In this document: positions 1 through 5,430 of the stretch, piece after piece
Position numbering within the stretch: the first letter of the stretch is position 1
Layout: each line of letters begins with the position of its first letter
Origin: DATBAK01 sp036787815
Lineage (GTDB): Bacteria > Actinomycetota > Acidimicrobiia > IMCC26256 > PALSA-610
Reading direction: 5' to 3'
Length of the DNA: 7,229 nucleotides
Assembly (NCBI GenBank): GCA_036787815.1
Contig: DAIQOP010000200.1
Location: 1 to 7,229 of the forward strand
Position numbers and translations under genes: made by a program
Notes under the pieces: generated by a model
The model's input: the letters and a program-made list of their open reading frames with translations, nothing else
Told to the model about the DNA's origin: nothing
Databases searched by the model: none

Positions 1-1
1 C

Positions 2-46
2 TTCACCGTCACCCGACCCGACGGCACCACCGTCGGCACCACCTGA
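2..46 (+). CDS. C-terminal tail of an upstream gene, possibly HNH endonuclease-like (partial)
   Basis: The frame beginning at base 2 is open from the window edge and reads FTVTRPDGTTVGTT before a TGA at 44-46. A short 'F-T-RPDGT' ending is familiar from actinobacterial DUF222/HNH endonuclease proteins, where it lies just after the HNH histidines, so this may be the last 14 residues of such a protein. Only the tail is visible, no catalytic residue is in view, and an open frame this short could arise by chance in GC-rich DNA. Both the existence of the gene and its identity are tentative. The TGA overlaps the proposed -35 element of the next gene. Confidence 0.35.
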   Translation, partial: FTVTRPDGTTVGTT

Positions 47-79
47 CCCCACGCGCCCGGCGCTCGTAACCTGGCCCGA
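43..79 (+). promoter_or_regulatory. Leaderless promoter of the uracil-DNA glycosylase gene
   Basis: CTGACC at 43-48 matches four of six bases of a sigma-70 type -35 (TTGACA). It is separated by 18 bp from TAACCT at 67-72, which fits the actinobacterial -10 pattern TANNNT. Six bases after the hexamer lies the A of the ATG at 79, so transcription would be expected to start at or next to the start codon. No Shine-Dalgarno sequence precedes the ATG, which agrees with leaderless translation. This is inferred from sequence only. Confidence 0.55.
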
Positions 80-795
80 TGGCGTCGTCGGCGAGCGCAG
101 ACCTCACTGCGCTGGCGCGCGAGATCGCCGCGTGCCGGGCGTGTCCGCGCCTGGTGGAGTGGCGTGAGGCGGTCGCTGCTGAGCCCCGGGCGTCGTTTCG
201 CGGCGAGGCGTACTGGGGGCGGCCGGTGCCCGGTTTCGGCGACCCGCAGGCGCGCCTGCTCATCGCCGGTCTCGCTCCGGCCGCGCACGGCGCCAACCGA
301 ACCGGGCGGATGTTCACCGGCGACCGCTCCGGCGACTTCCTCTTCGCCGCGTTGCATCGGGCCGGTTACGCCAACCAGCCCACGTCGACGGCGCGCACCG
401 ACGGCCTCACGCTGCGCGACGCGTTCGTCACCGCGGCCGTTCGCTGTGCTCCGCCCGAGAACCGTCCCACCCCCGCCGAACGCGACGAATGCCGGCCGTA
501 CCTGGTGCGGGAGCTGGAGCGCCTCGATCGGGTGCGCGTGATCGTCGCCTTGGGCGGCTTCGCGTACGAGGCGCTCTGGGCGGCGCTGCGCGAATCCGGC
601 CGTGCGCTGCCGCGGCCGAGGCCCAAGTTCGGGCATGGGCGTGAGGTCGTCGTCGCGGCGGGGGGAGCCGCGCCGGTGGTGGTGCTCGGCTGCTACCACC
701 CGAGCCAGCAGAACACGTTCACGGGAAGGCTCACGCCCGCGATGCTCGACGTCGTCTTCACGCGCGCCCGAGAGCTCTGCGACGCGCCGCGGTGA
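79..795 (+). CDS. Family 5 (UDGb-type) uracil-DNA glycosylase
   Basis: This 238-residue protein is predicted to remove uracil, and probably other deaminated bases, from DNA as the first step of base-excision repair in the cytoplasm. Four cysteines have the spacing of the 4Fe-4S ligands of family 4/5 enzymes: C19 and C22 in CRAC, then C123 and C138. Motif 1 is GLAPAAHGANRTGRMFTGD at residues 64-82. The GLAPA-HG form marks family 5, which lacks the polar acidic residue that family 4 carries at this place (GEAPGxxE). Motif 2 is HPSQQNTFTGRLTP at residues 207-220, containing the histidine that contacts the substrate. The length is usual for the family. The ATG at 79 is preferred because a -10 hexamer sits six bases before it. 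The gene ends one base from the convergent exporter gene. The family assignment is strong; base specificity (uracil, hypoxanthine, xanthine) cannot be read from the sequence. Confidence 0.93.
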   Translation: MASSASADLTALAREIAACRACPRLVEWREAVAAEPRASFRGEAYWGRPVPGFGDPQARLLIAGLAPAAHGANRTGRMFTGDRSGDFLFAALHRAGYANQPTSTARTDGLTLRDAFVTAAVRCAPPENRPTPAERDECRPYLVRELERLDRVRVIVALGGFAYEALWAALRESGRALPRPRPKFGHGREVVVAAGGAAPVVVLGCYHPSQQNTFTGRLTPAMLDVVFTRARELCDAPR

Positions 796-796
796 G

Positions 797-1630
797 TCAG
801 CGTACGAGGGCGATGAGCTCCGCCGCGGCGTAGACGACCGCGATCGTGCCGAGGACGATGCCGGTGATGCGGCGCAACGACCGGTCGGCCGCCTTGATCG
901 CCAGGCGCGCACCGATCCGGGCGCCCGGCACGACACCGACGCAGAGGGGGAGCGCGAACGTCCAGTCGATGTGGTGCTTCAGCGTGTGGGTGATCGTGCC
1001 GGGAATCGCGAGCAGCCCCACGCACGCGAGCGAGGTGGCGATCGTCTCCTTGAGGCCCATGCGCAGCCAGCCCTGGAACGCGGGGACCATCAGGATGCCG
1101 CCGCCGACACCGAGCAGGCCCGACAGCAGGCCCGCACCCGTGCCGATCACCGCGTAACACCACCATCCGACCGTCGACGCGGTCGCGGTGGCGGTTGGAG
1201 CCGTGCCGCTCTCGCCGACGACCGGTGCGCCTGCGCGCTCGACCGGGCTCGGTCGCTCGGCCGGCTGCTTCCCGGTGCGGTACGCCGTGAACCCCACGAG
1301 CGCAGCCGTCGCGATCATCTGCAGGTGCCCCTTGCCCGGGATCGACGAGGTCACCAGCGAGCCGACCACCGCGGCCGGAGCGCCGAACGCGGCCGTCCAG
1401 CGCACGGCGCGCCACCGCACGAGCCCTTCACGGTGATAGCGCAACGTGCCGGTGATCGACGACGGGAAGATCGACGGCAGCGTCGATCCGATGCCCTGGA
1501 GGGGCGTCGCGCCGAGCGCCCGGATGCCGGGCGTCGAGATCACCGCGCCGCCCACTCCGAACATCGCCGACAGCACGCCGGTCGCCACCCCGAGCAGCAG
1601 GCTCAGAACGACCTGCAGCCCCGTGCTCAC
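797..1630 (-). CDS. TauE/SafE family sulfite/organosulfonate exporter, membrane permease
   Basis: This is a 277-residue integral membrane protein of the TauE/SafE family, whose characterised members are linked to export of sulfite, sulfoacetate or related anions. The family's internal duplication is visible. The first half carries GVLSAMFGVGGAVISTPG (residues 18-35) and the second carries GLLSGLLGVGGGILMVP (residues 167-183), each a glycine-rich loop between hydrophobic helices followed by a conserved proline. About seven to eight membrane segments can be seen: residues about 6-30, 78-95, 104-117, 155-185, 195-215, 223-243 and 255-275. Between the halves, residues 120-153 form a polar linker rich in Pro, Ala and Thr, typical of a cytoplasmic loop. 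The start is GTG at 1630-1628, eight bases after a TANNNT hexamer on the minus strand. The gene diverges from the dapA-like gene and converges on the glycosylase gene. No sulfur-metabolism gene lies nearby, so the substrate is unknown. Confidence 0.88.
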   Translation of the reverse strand: MSTGLQVVLSLLLGVATGVLSAMFGVGGAVISTPGIRALGATPLQGIGSTLPSIFPSSITGTLRYHREGLVRWRAVRWTAAFGAPAAVVGSLVTSSIPGKGHLQMIATAALVGFTAYRTGKQPAERPSPVERAGAPVVGESGTAPTATATASTVGWWCYAVIGTGAGLLSGLLGVGGGILMVPAFQGWLRMGLKETIATSLACVGLLAIPGTITHTLKHHIDWTFALPLCVGVVPGARIGARLAIKAADRSLRRITGIVLGTIAVVYAAAELIALVR

Positions 1631-1638
1631 GAACGCCG

Positions 1639-1644
1639 AGCCTA
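1639..1644 (-). promoter_or_regulatory. Candidate -10 element for the TauE-like exporter gene
   Basis: On the minus strand the hexamer TAGGCT (TANNNT) ends eight bases before the GTG start codon at 1630, so the transcript would be leaderless or nearly so. No convincing -35 is seen 16-18 bp upstream and no good Shine-Dalgarno sequence is present. Its footprint would overlap the promoter proposed for the divergent gene. Confidence 0.4.
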
Positions 1645-1658
1645 CAAGGGCGAGAAGG

Positions 1659-1664
1659 TACGCT
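1659..1664 (+). promoter_or_regulatory. Candidate -10 element for the dapA-like gene
   Basis: TACGCT (TANNNT) is followed by seven bases and then the GTG start at 1672, the geometry of a leaderless promoter. The only Shine-Dalgarno-like stretch, GAGAAGG at 1652-1658, lies 13 bases before the start, too far for an ordinary ribosome-binding site. The -35 position (about 1635-1641) has no good match and overlaps the -10 element of the divergent exporter gene. Confidence 0.4.
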
Positions 1665-1671
1665 GACCGGA

Positions 1672-2568
1672 GTGGCCGGCGACCTCGACCTCCGCGGTGT
1701 ATGGGTGCCTCTGATCACTCCGTTCGCGGTCGACGGCTCGGTCGACGTCGCGGCGATCGAGCGACTCTGCACCGAGTATCTCGATGCCGGTGTGGCGGGC
1801 ATCCTCGCGTTGGGCACGACGGGGGAGCCGTCGGGGCTCGACGAGTTGGAGAAGCACGCGGTCGTGGAGACGTGCGCGCGTGTGTGTGCGGCGCGCGGTG
1901 CGCCGCTGATCATCGGCACCGGTACCAACAGCACGGCGTCGACGATCACCGCGACCAAGGCCGTCGAGGGAGTGCCGGCGCTCGTCGGGGCACTGGTCGT
2001 CGTGCCCTATTACGTTCGCCCCTCCGAGGCCGGAATCGTCGAGCATTTCAAGGCGGTCGCGGCCGAGAGCCCGGTTCCGCTCGTCGTGTACAACATCCCG
2101 TACCGCACGGGCCGTGCGCTCGGAAGCGCCGCACTGCTCGAGCTCGCGCACGTCGACAACATCGTCGGTGTGAAACAGTCGGTCGGTGCGCTCGACGCCG
2201 ACACGCTCGCGCTGCTGCGCGCCGCGCCGAGCGGCTTCCACGTGCTCAGCGGTGAAGATGCGCTCCTCTACCCGATGGTCCTGATGGGCGCGTGCGGTGG
2301 GATCACCGCGTCGGCCCACGTGTGCACCTCACGGTTCGTGGAGATGGTGGAGTGCGGGCTCGCGGGCAAGCTCGACGACGGTCGCGCGCACGCGGAGGCG
2401 TTGCTTCCGGTCGTGCAGGCCGGCTTCGTCGAACCGAACCCCGCCGTGTTCAAGGGCGTGCTGCACGCGCAGGGACGCATCGCGTCGCCCGCGTTGCGGC
2501 TCCCGATGACCGCCGCCTCCGCCGCGTCCGTCGATGCCTGCCTGGCTGCTATTCAGCGGAGCGGGTGA
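1672..2568 (+). CDS. dapA: 4-hydroxy-tetrahydrodipicolinate synthase (DHDPS/NAL family aldolase)
   Basis: A 298-residue class I aldolase of the DapA family. The typical member condenses pyruvate with aspartate semialdehyde in the cytoplasm, the first step toward diaminopimelate and lysine. The family landmarks are in order: GTTGE at 48-52 (pyruvate carboxylate loop), VPYYVRP at 111-117 (the tyrosine of the proton relay), YNIPYRTG at 140-147 (catalytic Y140, substrate-binding R145), K168 in GVKQS (Schiff-base lysine), SGEDALLYP at 193-201 and the GACGGITA turn at 206-213. The end of the barrel, NPAVFKGVL at 256-264 and RLPM at 276-279, corresponds to the NPIPVK and RLPL blocks of true DHDPS. 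This favours DapA over N-acetylneuraminate lyase-type paralogues. VPYYVRP differs from the more usual TPYYNKP, and no other dap gene is nearby, so a side-branch aldolase is possible. The GTG at 1672 leaves nine residues before the first strand and fits a leaderless promoter. Confidence 0.85.
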   Translation: MAGDLDLRGVWVPLITPFAVDGSVDVAAIERLCTEYLDAGVAGILALGTTGEPSGLDELEKHAVVETCARVCAARGAPLIIGTGTNSTASTITATKAVEGVPALVGALVVVPYYVRPSEAGIVEHFKAVAAESPVPLVVYNIPYRTGRALGSAALLELAHVDNIVGVKQSVGALDADTLALLRAAPSGFHVLSGEDALLYPMVLMGACGGITASAHVCTSRFVEMVECGLAGKLDDGRAHAEALLPVVQAGFVEPNPAVFKGVLHAQGRIASPALRLPMTAASAASVDACLAAIQRSG

Positions 2569-2657
2569 GCGGTCAGCAGCGGACGTCGGCGCAGGCCGGT
2601 GCCGCGCCGGAGTGAGCACGCGACCGTGAGCACCGGAGCGGGTGAGCGGTCAGCAGC
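2557..2657 (+). repeat. Perfect 24-nt direct repeat, copies at 2557-2580 and 2634-2657
   Basis: The 24 bases at 2557-2580 recur without a mismatch at 2634-2657, with 53 bp between the copies (period 77). The core is GCGGGTGAGCGGTCAGCAGC. The first copy contains the last codons and the TGA stop of the dapA-like gene; the second lies just before the first small membrane-protein gene, in a different reading phase. Similarity does not continue on either side. The octamer GTGAGCAC also occurs at 2612-2619 and 2626-2633. The repeat is directly visible; its origin (slippage duplication, retained trace of an insertion, or function) is unknown. Confidence 0.9.
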
Positions 2658-2664
2658 TGGCGGC

Positions 2665-2883
2665 GTGGAGTGGCTGTACGAATACGCCAACTGGTTCGAG
2701 GGCTGGGTTCACCGGCACTTCCGGCTCGCGATGGTGATCATGATCGTCACGATCCTGGCGGGCTTTCGGTTGCCCTATGGCTGGGTTCTCATCGTTTCCC
2801 TGCTGGGCTTGACGGCTCTGGCCGGCGTCGGGAGTTGGCTCGATTCACTACCCGACCGTGGGAAACGTGCAGGGCGTCGGTAG
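2665..2883 (+). CDS. Small two-helix membrane protein of unknown function
   Basis: I do not recognise this family. From the GTG at 2665 the product has 72 residues. It begins with an aromatic, amphipathic segment (MEWLYEYANWFEGWVHRHFR, residues 1-20). Two hydrophobic helices follow, about 21-34 (LAMVIMIVTILAGF) and 39-55, and then a basic tail ending GKRAGRR. The frame is open further upstream, with in-frame GTGs at 2599 and 2626. The 2626 start gives 85 residues beginning MSTGAGERSA. That extra N-terminus is largely encoded by the second copy of the direct repeat and has fewer G/C third positions than its neighbours, so I prefer 2665. No good ribosome-binding site supports any of the three. 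It lies 96 nt after the dapA-like gene and may be co-transcribed with it. The stop codon TAG forms the first half of a -10 hexamer for the next gene. Confidence 0.55.
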   Translation: MEWLYEYANWFEGWVHRHFRLAMVIMIVTILAGFRLPYGWVLIVSLLGLTALAGVGSWLDSLPDRGKRAGRR

Positions 2884-2886
2884 GCT
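2881..2886 (+). promoter_or_regulatory. Candidate -10 element for the second small membrane protein gene
   Basis: TAGGCT (TANNNT) is followed by seven bases and the ATG at 2894, the same geometry as the other proposed leaderless promoters here. The intervening bases CGGGGGC could instead act as a weak Shine-Dalgarno sequence, so the gene might also be read from an upstream transcript. No clear -35 is seen. Confidence 0.35.
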
Positions 2887-2893
2887 CGGGGGC

Positions 2894-3088
2894 ATGACCC
2901 GGCGCCAAGCCAACCTGCTGATCGCCGCGTGCGTCTGGACCCTGTACGTCTGGATCACGCGCGTGTGGATCATGTCCGGCCAGCACGAATCGGCCGGCTT
3001 CAAGGTCGTGCACGGCGTGTTGGCGGCCATCTCGATCGCCTTCGGGCTCGCGATCGGCCGCATGGGTTGGCGCGCCCGCCGCTCGTAA
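2894..3088 (+). CDS. Small two-helix membrane protein, SCO4848-like
   Basis: A 64-residue protein starting at ATG 2894. Helix one (about residues 7-26) contains the aromatic run VWTLYVW. A short polar loop IMSGQHESAGFKVVH follows, then helix two (about 41-56, VLAAISIAFGLAIGRM) and a basic end GWRARRS. This order resembles, from memory, the actinobacterial SCO4848 family of small membrane proteins: a W-rich first helix, a loop ending in VH, then a second helix running into G-GWR. The molecular function of that family is not known to me. An in-frame GTG at 2858 would extend it by 12 residues into the preceding gene, but that stretch looks like poor coding sequence. It starts 10 nt after the previous small gene, so the two may be expressed together. 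Positive charge at the end of helix two suggests both termini may face the cytoplasm. Confidence 0.65.
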   Translation: MTRRQANLLIAACVWTLYVWITRVWIMSGQHESAGFKVVHGVLAAISIAFGLAIGRMGWRARRS

Positions 3089-3099
3089 CCCCTGAATTC

Positions 3100-3117
3100 C
3101 GATACGAGACGGTTGCG
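3100..3117 (+). promoter_or_regulatory. Candidate second, degenerate TetR operator overlapping the -35
   Basis: The half-site CGATACG at 3100-3106 is identical to the left arm of the perfect inverted repeat at 3151-3168. Keeping the same 7-4-7 geometry, the right arm (GGTTGCG, 3111-3117) matches the expected CGTATCG at four of seven positions. The start-to-start distance between the two sites is 51 bp, close to five helical turns. The site overlaps the proposed -35 at 3113-3118. A different pairing of CCGATACG (3099-3106) with CGTTTCGG (3116-3123) has one mismatch but a 9-nt spacer. Confidence 0.4.
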
Positions 3118-3141
3118 TTTCGGTCCGGGGTTCGGTACTCT
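3113..3141 (+). promoter_or_regulatory. Promoter of the MFS-TetR operon
   Basis: TTGCGT at 3113-3118 and TACTCT at 3136-3141 are separated by exactly 17 bp. The -10 fits TANNNT and the -35 keeps the TTG core. Transcription would begin near 3148, giving a leader of about 46 nt with a ribosome-binding site. The start point lies immediately before the perfect inverted repeat, as expected for a repressible promoter. Confidence 0.55.
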
Positions 3142-3150
3142 GCCGAAAAT

Positions 3151-3168
3151 CGATACGGAGTCGTATCG
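3151..3168 (+). promoter_or_regulatory. Inverted-repeat operator, probable binding site of the operon's TetR repressor
   Basis: CGATACG (3151-3157) and CGTATCG (3162-3168) form a perfect 7-bp inverted repeat around the 4-bp spacer GAGT. It sits at or just after the predicted transcription start of the exporter operon, whose second gene encodes a TetR-family repressor. Length and symmetry suit a TetR dimer. Autoregulation is inferred from this arrangement. Confidence 0.7.
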
Positions 3169-3181
3169 TTATGTCGTTCGC

Positions 3182-3188
3182 GGAGGGG
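3182..3188 (+). promoter_or_regulatory. Ribosome-binding site fixing the MFS exporter start
   Basis: GGAGGGG is the strongest Shine-Dalgarno sequence noticed in the window. Counting from GGAGG (3182-3186), seven bases separate it from the ATG at 3194. It decides the start in favour of 3194 over the upstream in-frame TTG at 3113, which lies inside the promoter. Confidence 0.75.
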
Positions 3189-3193
3189 TCCCC

Positions 3194-4798
3194 ATGATGG
3201 CGATGGCCGTCGATCGTGAGAGCGCAGCGTTCCGCCGGCGTTGGCTCATCCTCGCGGTGCTCTGCCTGAGCCTGCTCGTCATCGTGGTCGACAACTCGAT
3301 CCTCAACGTCGCGCTGCCCACCCTCGTGCGCGACCTGAAGGCGAGCAACAGCCAGCTCCAGTGGATGGTCGACTCCTACACCCTCGTCTTCGCGGGCCTC
3401 CTGCTCACCGCGGGCAGCCTGGGCGACCGTTTCGGCCGGCGGGGTGCGCTGCAGGTCGGGCTCGCCATCTTCGGGCTGGGATCGCTCGCCTCGGCGTTCG
3501 CGACGACACCCGCGCATCTCATCTCGACGCGCGCGCTCATGGGCATTGGCGGCGCGTTCATCATGCCGGCGACCCTGTCGATCATCACGAACGTCTTCCC
3601 CGACGAGGAGCGGGGCCGCGCCATCGGCATCTGGGCGTCGGTCGCCGGTGTGGCCGCGGCGCTCGGCCCGATCAGCGGCGGGTTCCTGCTCGAGCACTTC
3701 TACTGGGGTTCGATCTTCACCGTGAACCTGCCGATCGTGGCGTTCGCGCTGGTGTGCAGCGCCATGCTCATCCCCACCTCGAAGGATCCTTCGAGCCCTC
3801 GGCAGGATCCGATCGGTGCGGTGCTCTCGATCGTCGGCCTGAGCTCGCTGCTCTACGGCATCATCCAGGCACCCGATACCGGATGGACCTCGCCGCGCAT
3901 CCTGCTCGCGTTCGGCATCGCCATCGCGGTGATCGGTGCGTTCGCGTGGTGGGAGTCGTTCATCGACCACCCGATGCTCGACACCGCGTTCTTCAAGAAC
4001 CCGCGCTTCACGGCGGCGAGCTTCGGGATCACGATGGTCTTCTTCGCGATGTTCGGAGCGACGTTCCTGCTCACCGAGTACCTCCAGTTCACGCTCGGGT
4101 ACTCGCCGCTGGCCGCCGGTGTCTGCCTGCTGCCCTGGGCCGGGATGATGCTGGTCACCTCGGCGAACAGCGCGCGCATCGTCGGACGGTTCGGCACGAA
4201 GCGCACGGTCGCGACGGGCCTCACCACCGTCGGCATCGCGCTCCTGCTCCTCACGGGCGTGCCGGTGCACGGTCACTTCGTCAGCGACGTGATGTGGCGC
4301 ATGATGCTGATGGCGGGCGGTATGGGTCTCGTGATGGCCCCGGCAACCGAGTCGATCATGGGCTCACTGCCCCGGGCGAAGGCCGGTGTCGGCTCCGCGG
4401 TGAACGACACCACCCGCCAGGTGGGTGGCGCGCTGGGTGTCGCGATCATCGGCAGCGTGATGTCGTCCGTGTACCACGACCGGGTCGCGAGCGCGATCTC
4501 GGGGCACACGTTGAAGCCGGCGATCGCCGAGCAGATCCGCAGCTCGCTCGGTGGCGCGCTCGCGGTCGCGCACGGGATCGGCGGCCCGACGGGCGGCTTC
4601 ATCGAAGAGAGCGCCAAGTCGGCGTTCGTGTCGGGCCTGCACGAGGCCGTGCTCGTGGGCGCCGCGGCAGCGTTTGTCGGCGCGATCATCGCGGCCCGGT
4701 TCCTGCCGGCCCGGGCTCCGGGCGTGCCGGCAGCCGCGGCACGCGCCGCAGGCACGCCGACGGCCGAGCCCGTCGTGGCGAACGCGTCCGTGGAATGA
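3194..4798 (+). CDS. MFS drug-efflux transporter, DHA2 / EmrB-QacA family, 14 TM
   Basis: A 534-residue proton-coupled exporter of the DHA2 branch of the major facilitator superfamily, expected in the cytoplasmic membrane. Visible signatures are VVDNSILNVALP at 31-42 (motif D1 in helix 1, with D33), GSLGDRFGRRGA at 75-86 (motif A in the loop between helices 2 and 3), R113 in helix 4 (motif B) and G152-x5-GPISGG at 152-163 (antiporter motif C in helix 5). The length, the two extra central helices (about 205-255) and the final helix (about 484-502) fit 14-TM EmrB/QacA-type pumps. A soluble loop at about 427-480 precedes the last helix, and the C-terminus is a disordered Ala/Pro tail. Further ATGs at 3197 and 3203 are less well spaced from the ribosome-binding site. 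The stop overlaps the start of the TetR gene (ATGA). Substrate is unknown; expression is probably induced when a ligand releases the repressor. Confidence 0.93.
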   Translation: MMAMAVDRESAAFRRRWLILAVLCLSLLVIVVDNSILNVALPTLVRDLKASNSQLQWMVDSYTLVFAGLLLTAGSLGDRFGRRGALQVGLAIFGLGSLASAFATTPAHLISTRALMGIGGAFIMPATLSIITNVFPDEERGRAIGIWASVAGVAAALGPISGGFLLEHFYWGSIFTVNLPIVAFALVCSAMLIPTSKDPSSPRQDPIGAVLSIVGLSSLLYGIIQAPDTGWTSPRILLAFGIAIAVIGAFAWWESFIDHPMLDTAFFKNPRFTAASFGITMVFFAMFGATFLLTEYLQFTLGYSPLAAGVCLLPWAGMMLVTSANSARIVGRFGTKRTVATGLTTVGIALLLLTGVPVHGHFVSDVMWRMMLMAGGMGLVMAPATESIMGSLPRAKAGVGSAVNDTTRQVGGALGVAIIGSVMSSVYHDRVASAISGHTLKPAIAEQIRSSLGGALAVAHGIGGPTGGFIEESAKSAFVSGLHEAVLVGAAAAFVGAIIAARFLPARAPGVPAAAARAAGTPTAEPVVANASVE

Positions 4799-5412
4799 CG
4801 ACGACGCAGACGGGTGGGACGCGCGAGTGCGCCGACGCGGTCGAGCGCCGTCCGGGTCGGCCGCGCAGTACCGCGTGCGACGAAGCGATCCTGCGCGCCG
4901 CGCTCGACGAGTACGCCGAGCGCGGCTACGAGGGCATGTCGGTCGACGCGGTCGCGCAACGTGCCGGTGTCGGCAAGGCGACGATCTACCGTCGCTACCA
5001 GTGCAAGACCGACCTCGTGCTCGCCGCCGCGAGCGCCGTCGTGTTCGACGACTGGGAAGCTCCGTCGGGCGACGATCTCCGGCACGACCTGCGCGCCATG
5101 CTCGTGCACCTGTGTGGTGTCTTCGCCACGACCGAAGGTCGTGCGGCGCGGCGCGTCGTGGCCGACTCGGTATCGCATCCCGATCTCGCCGACGCGTTCC
5201 ACGCTCTGGTCGCGCGTCGGCGCGCGATCACGCGGGGGATGATCGAACGCGCCGTCGCGCGCGGCGAGCTCTCGAGCGATGTCGACGTCGACGTCGTCAC
5301 CGACATGCTCGGCGGGCCGGTGTTCTACCGGATCTTCATCAGCGGTGATCCGATCGACGACGCGTACCTCGACGCGGTCGTCCGCACCGCGCTTCGCGCC
5401 GCCGCGCACTAG
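4795..5412 (+). CDS. TetR/AcrR-family transcriptional repressor
   Basis: A 205-residue one-component regulator. An N-terminal arm with RRPGRPRS at 18-25 (a basic, minor-groove type arm common in this family) leads into the TetR_N domain at about 27-75. The helix-turn-helix is MSVDAVAQRAGVGKATIYRRY at 48-68, ending with the family signature TIYRRY followed by KTDLV. The rest (about 90-205) is the all-helical ligand-binding and dimerisation domain. Its pattern resembles the TetR_C_11 type, but that assignment is from memory. The ATG overlaps the exporter stop by four bases (ATGA), and no separate ribosome-binding site is evident, so translation is probably coupled to the exporter. It most likely represses its own operon through the inverted repeat at 3151-3168 and responds to a substrate of the pump. 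The ligand cannot be deduced. Confidence 0.93.
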   Translation: MTTTQTGGTRECADAVERRPGRPRSTACDEAILRAALDEYAERGYEGMSVDAVAQRAGVGKATIYRRYQCKTDLVLAAASAVVFDDWEAPSGDDLRHDLRAMLVHLCGVFATTEGRAARRVVADSVSHPDLADAFHALVARRRAITRGMIERAVARGELSSDVDVDVVTDMLGGPVFYRIFISGDPIDDAYLDAVVRTALRAAAH

Positions 5413-5430
5413 CGCGCGAACGCAGACGGC

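Noticed and set aside
602..1666. 354-codon plus-strand frame over the glycosylase end and opposite the exporter
   Set aside because: Arg/Asp/His-rich low-complexity translation. Both overlapped genes have clear family signatures in their own frames.
3113..3193. 27-codon N-terminal extension of the MFS exporter from TTG 3113
   Set aside because: It contains the -10, the inverted-repeat operator and the Shine-Dalgarno site, and encodes no membrane or domain sequence. ATG 3194 has a strong, well-spaced ribosome-binding site.
2789..4276. 495-codon antisense frame opposite the two small genes and the MFS gene
   Set aside because: The product is almost wholly charged and low-complexity (Arg, Glu, Asp, His) and matches no fold. 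It mirrors the codon bias of the sense gene.
3241..4794. Long open frame through the MFS gene continuing in phase into TetR, suggesting a 723-residue fusion
   Set aside because: The upstream 518 codons give an Arg/His/Pro-rich low-complexity product typical of off-frame reading in GC-rich DNA. The MFS frame has clear family motifs and TetR has its own ATG at the ATGA overlap.
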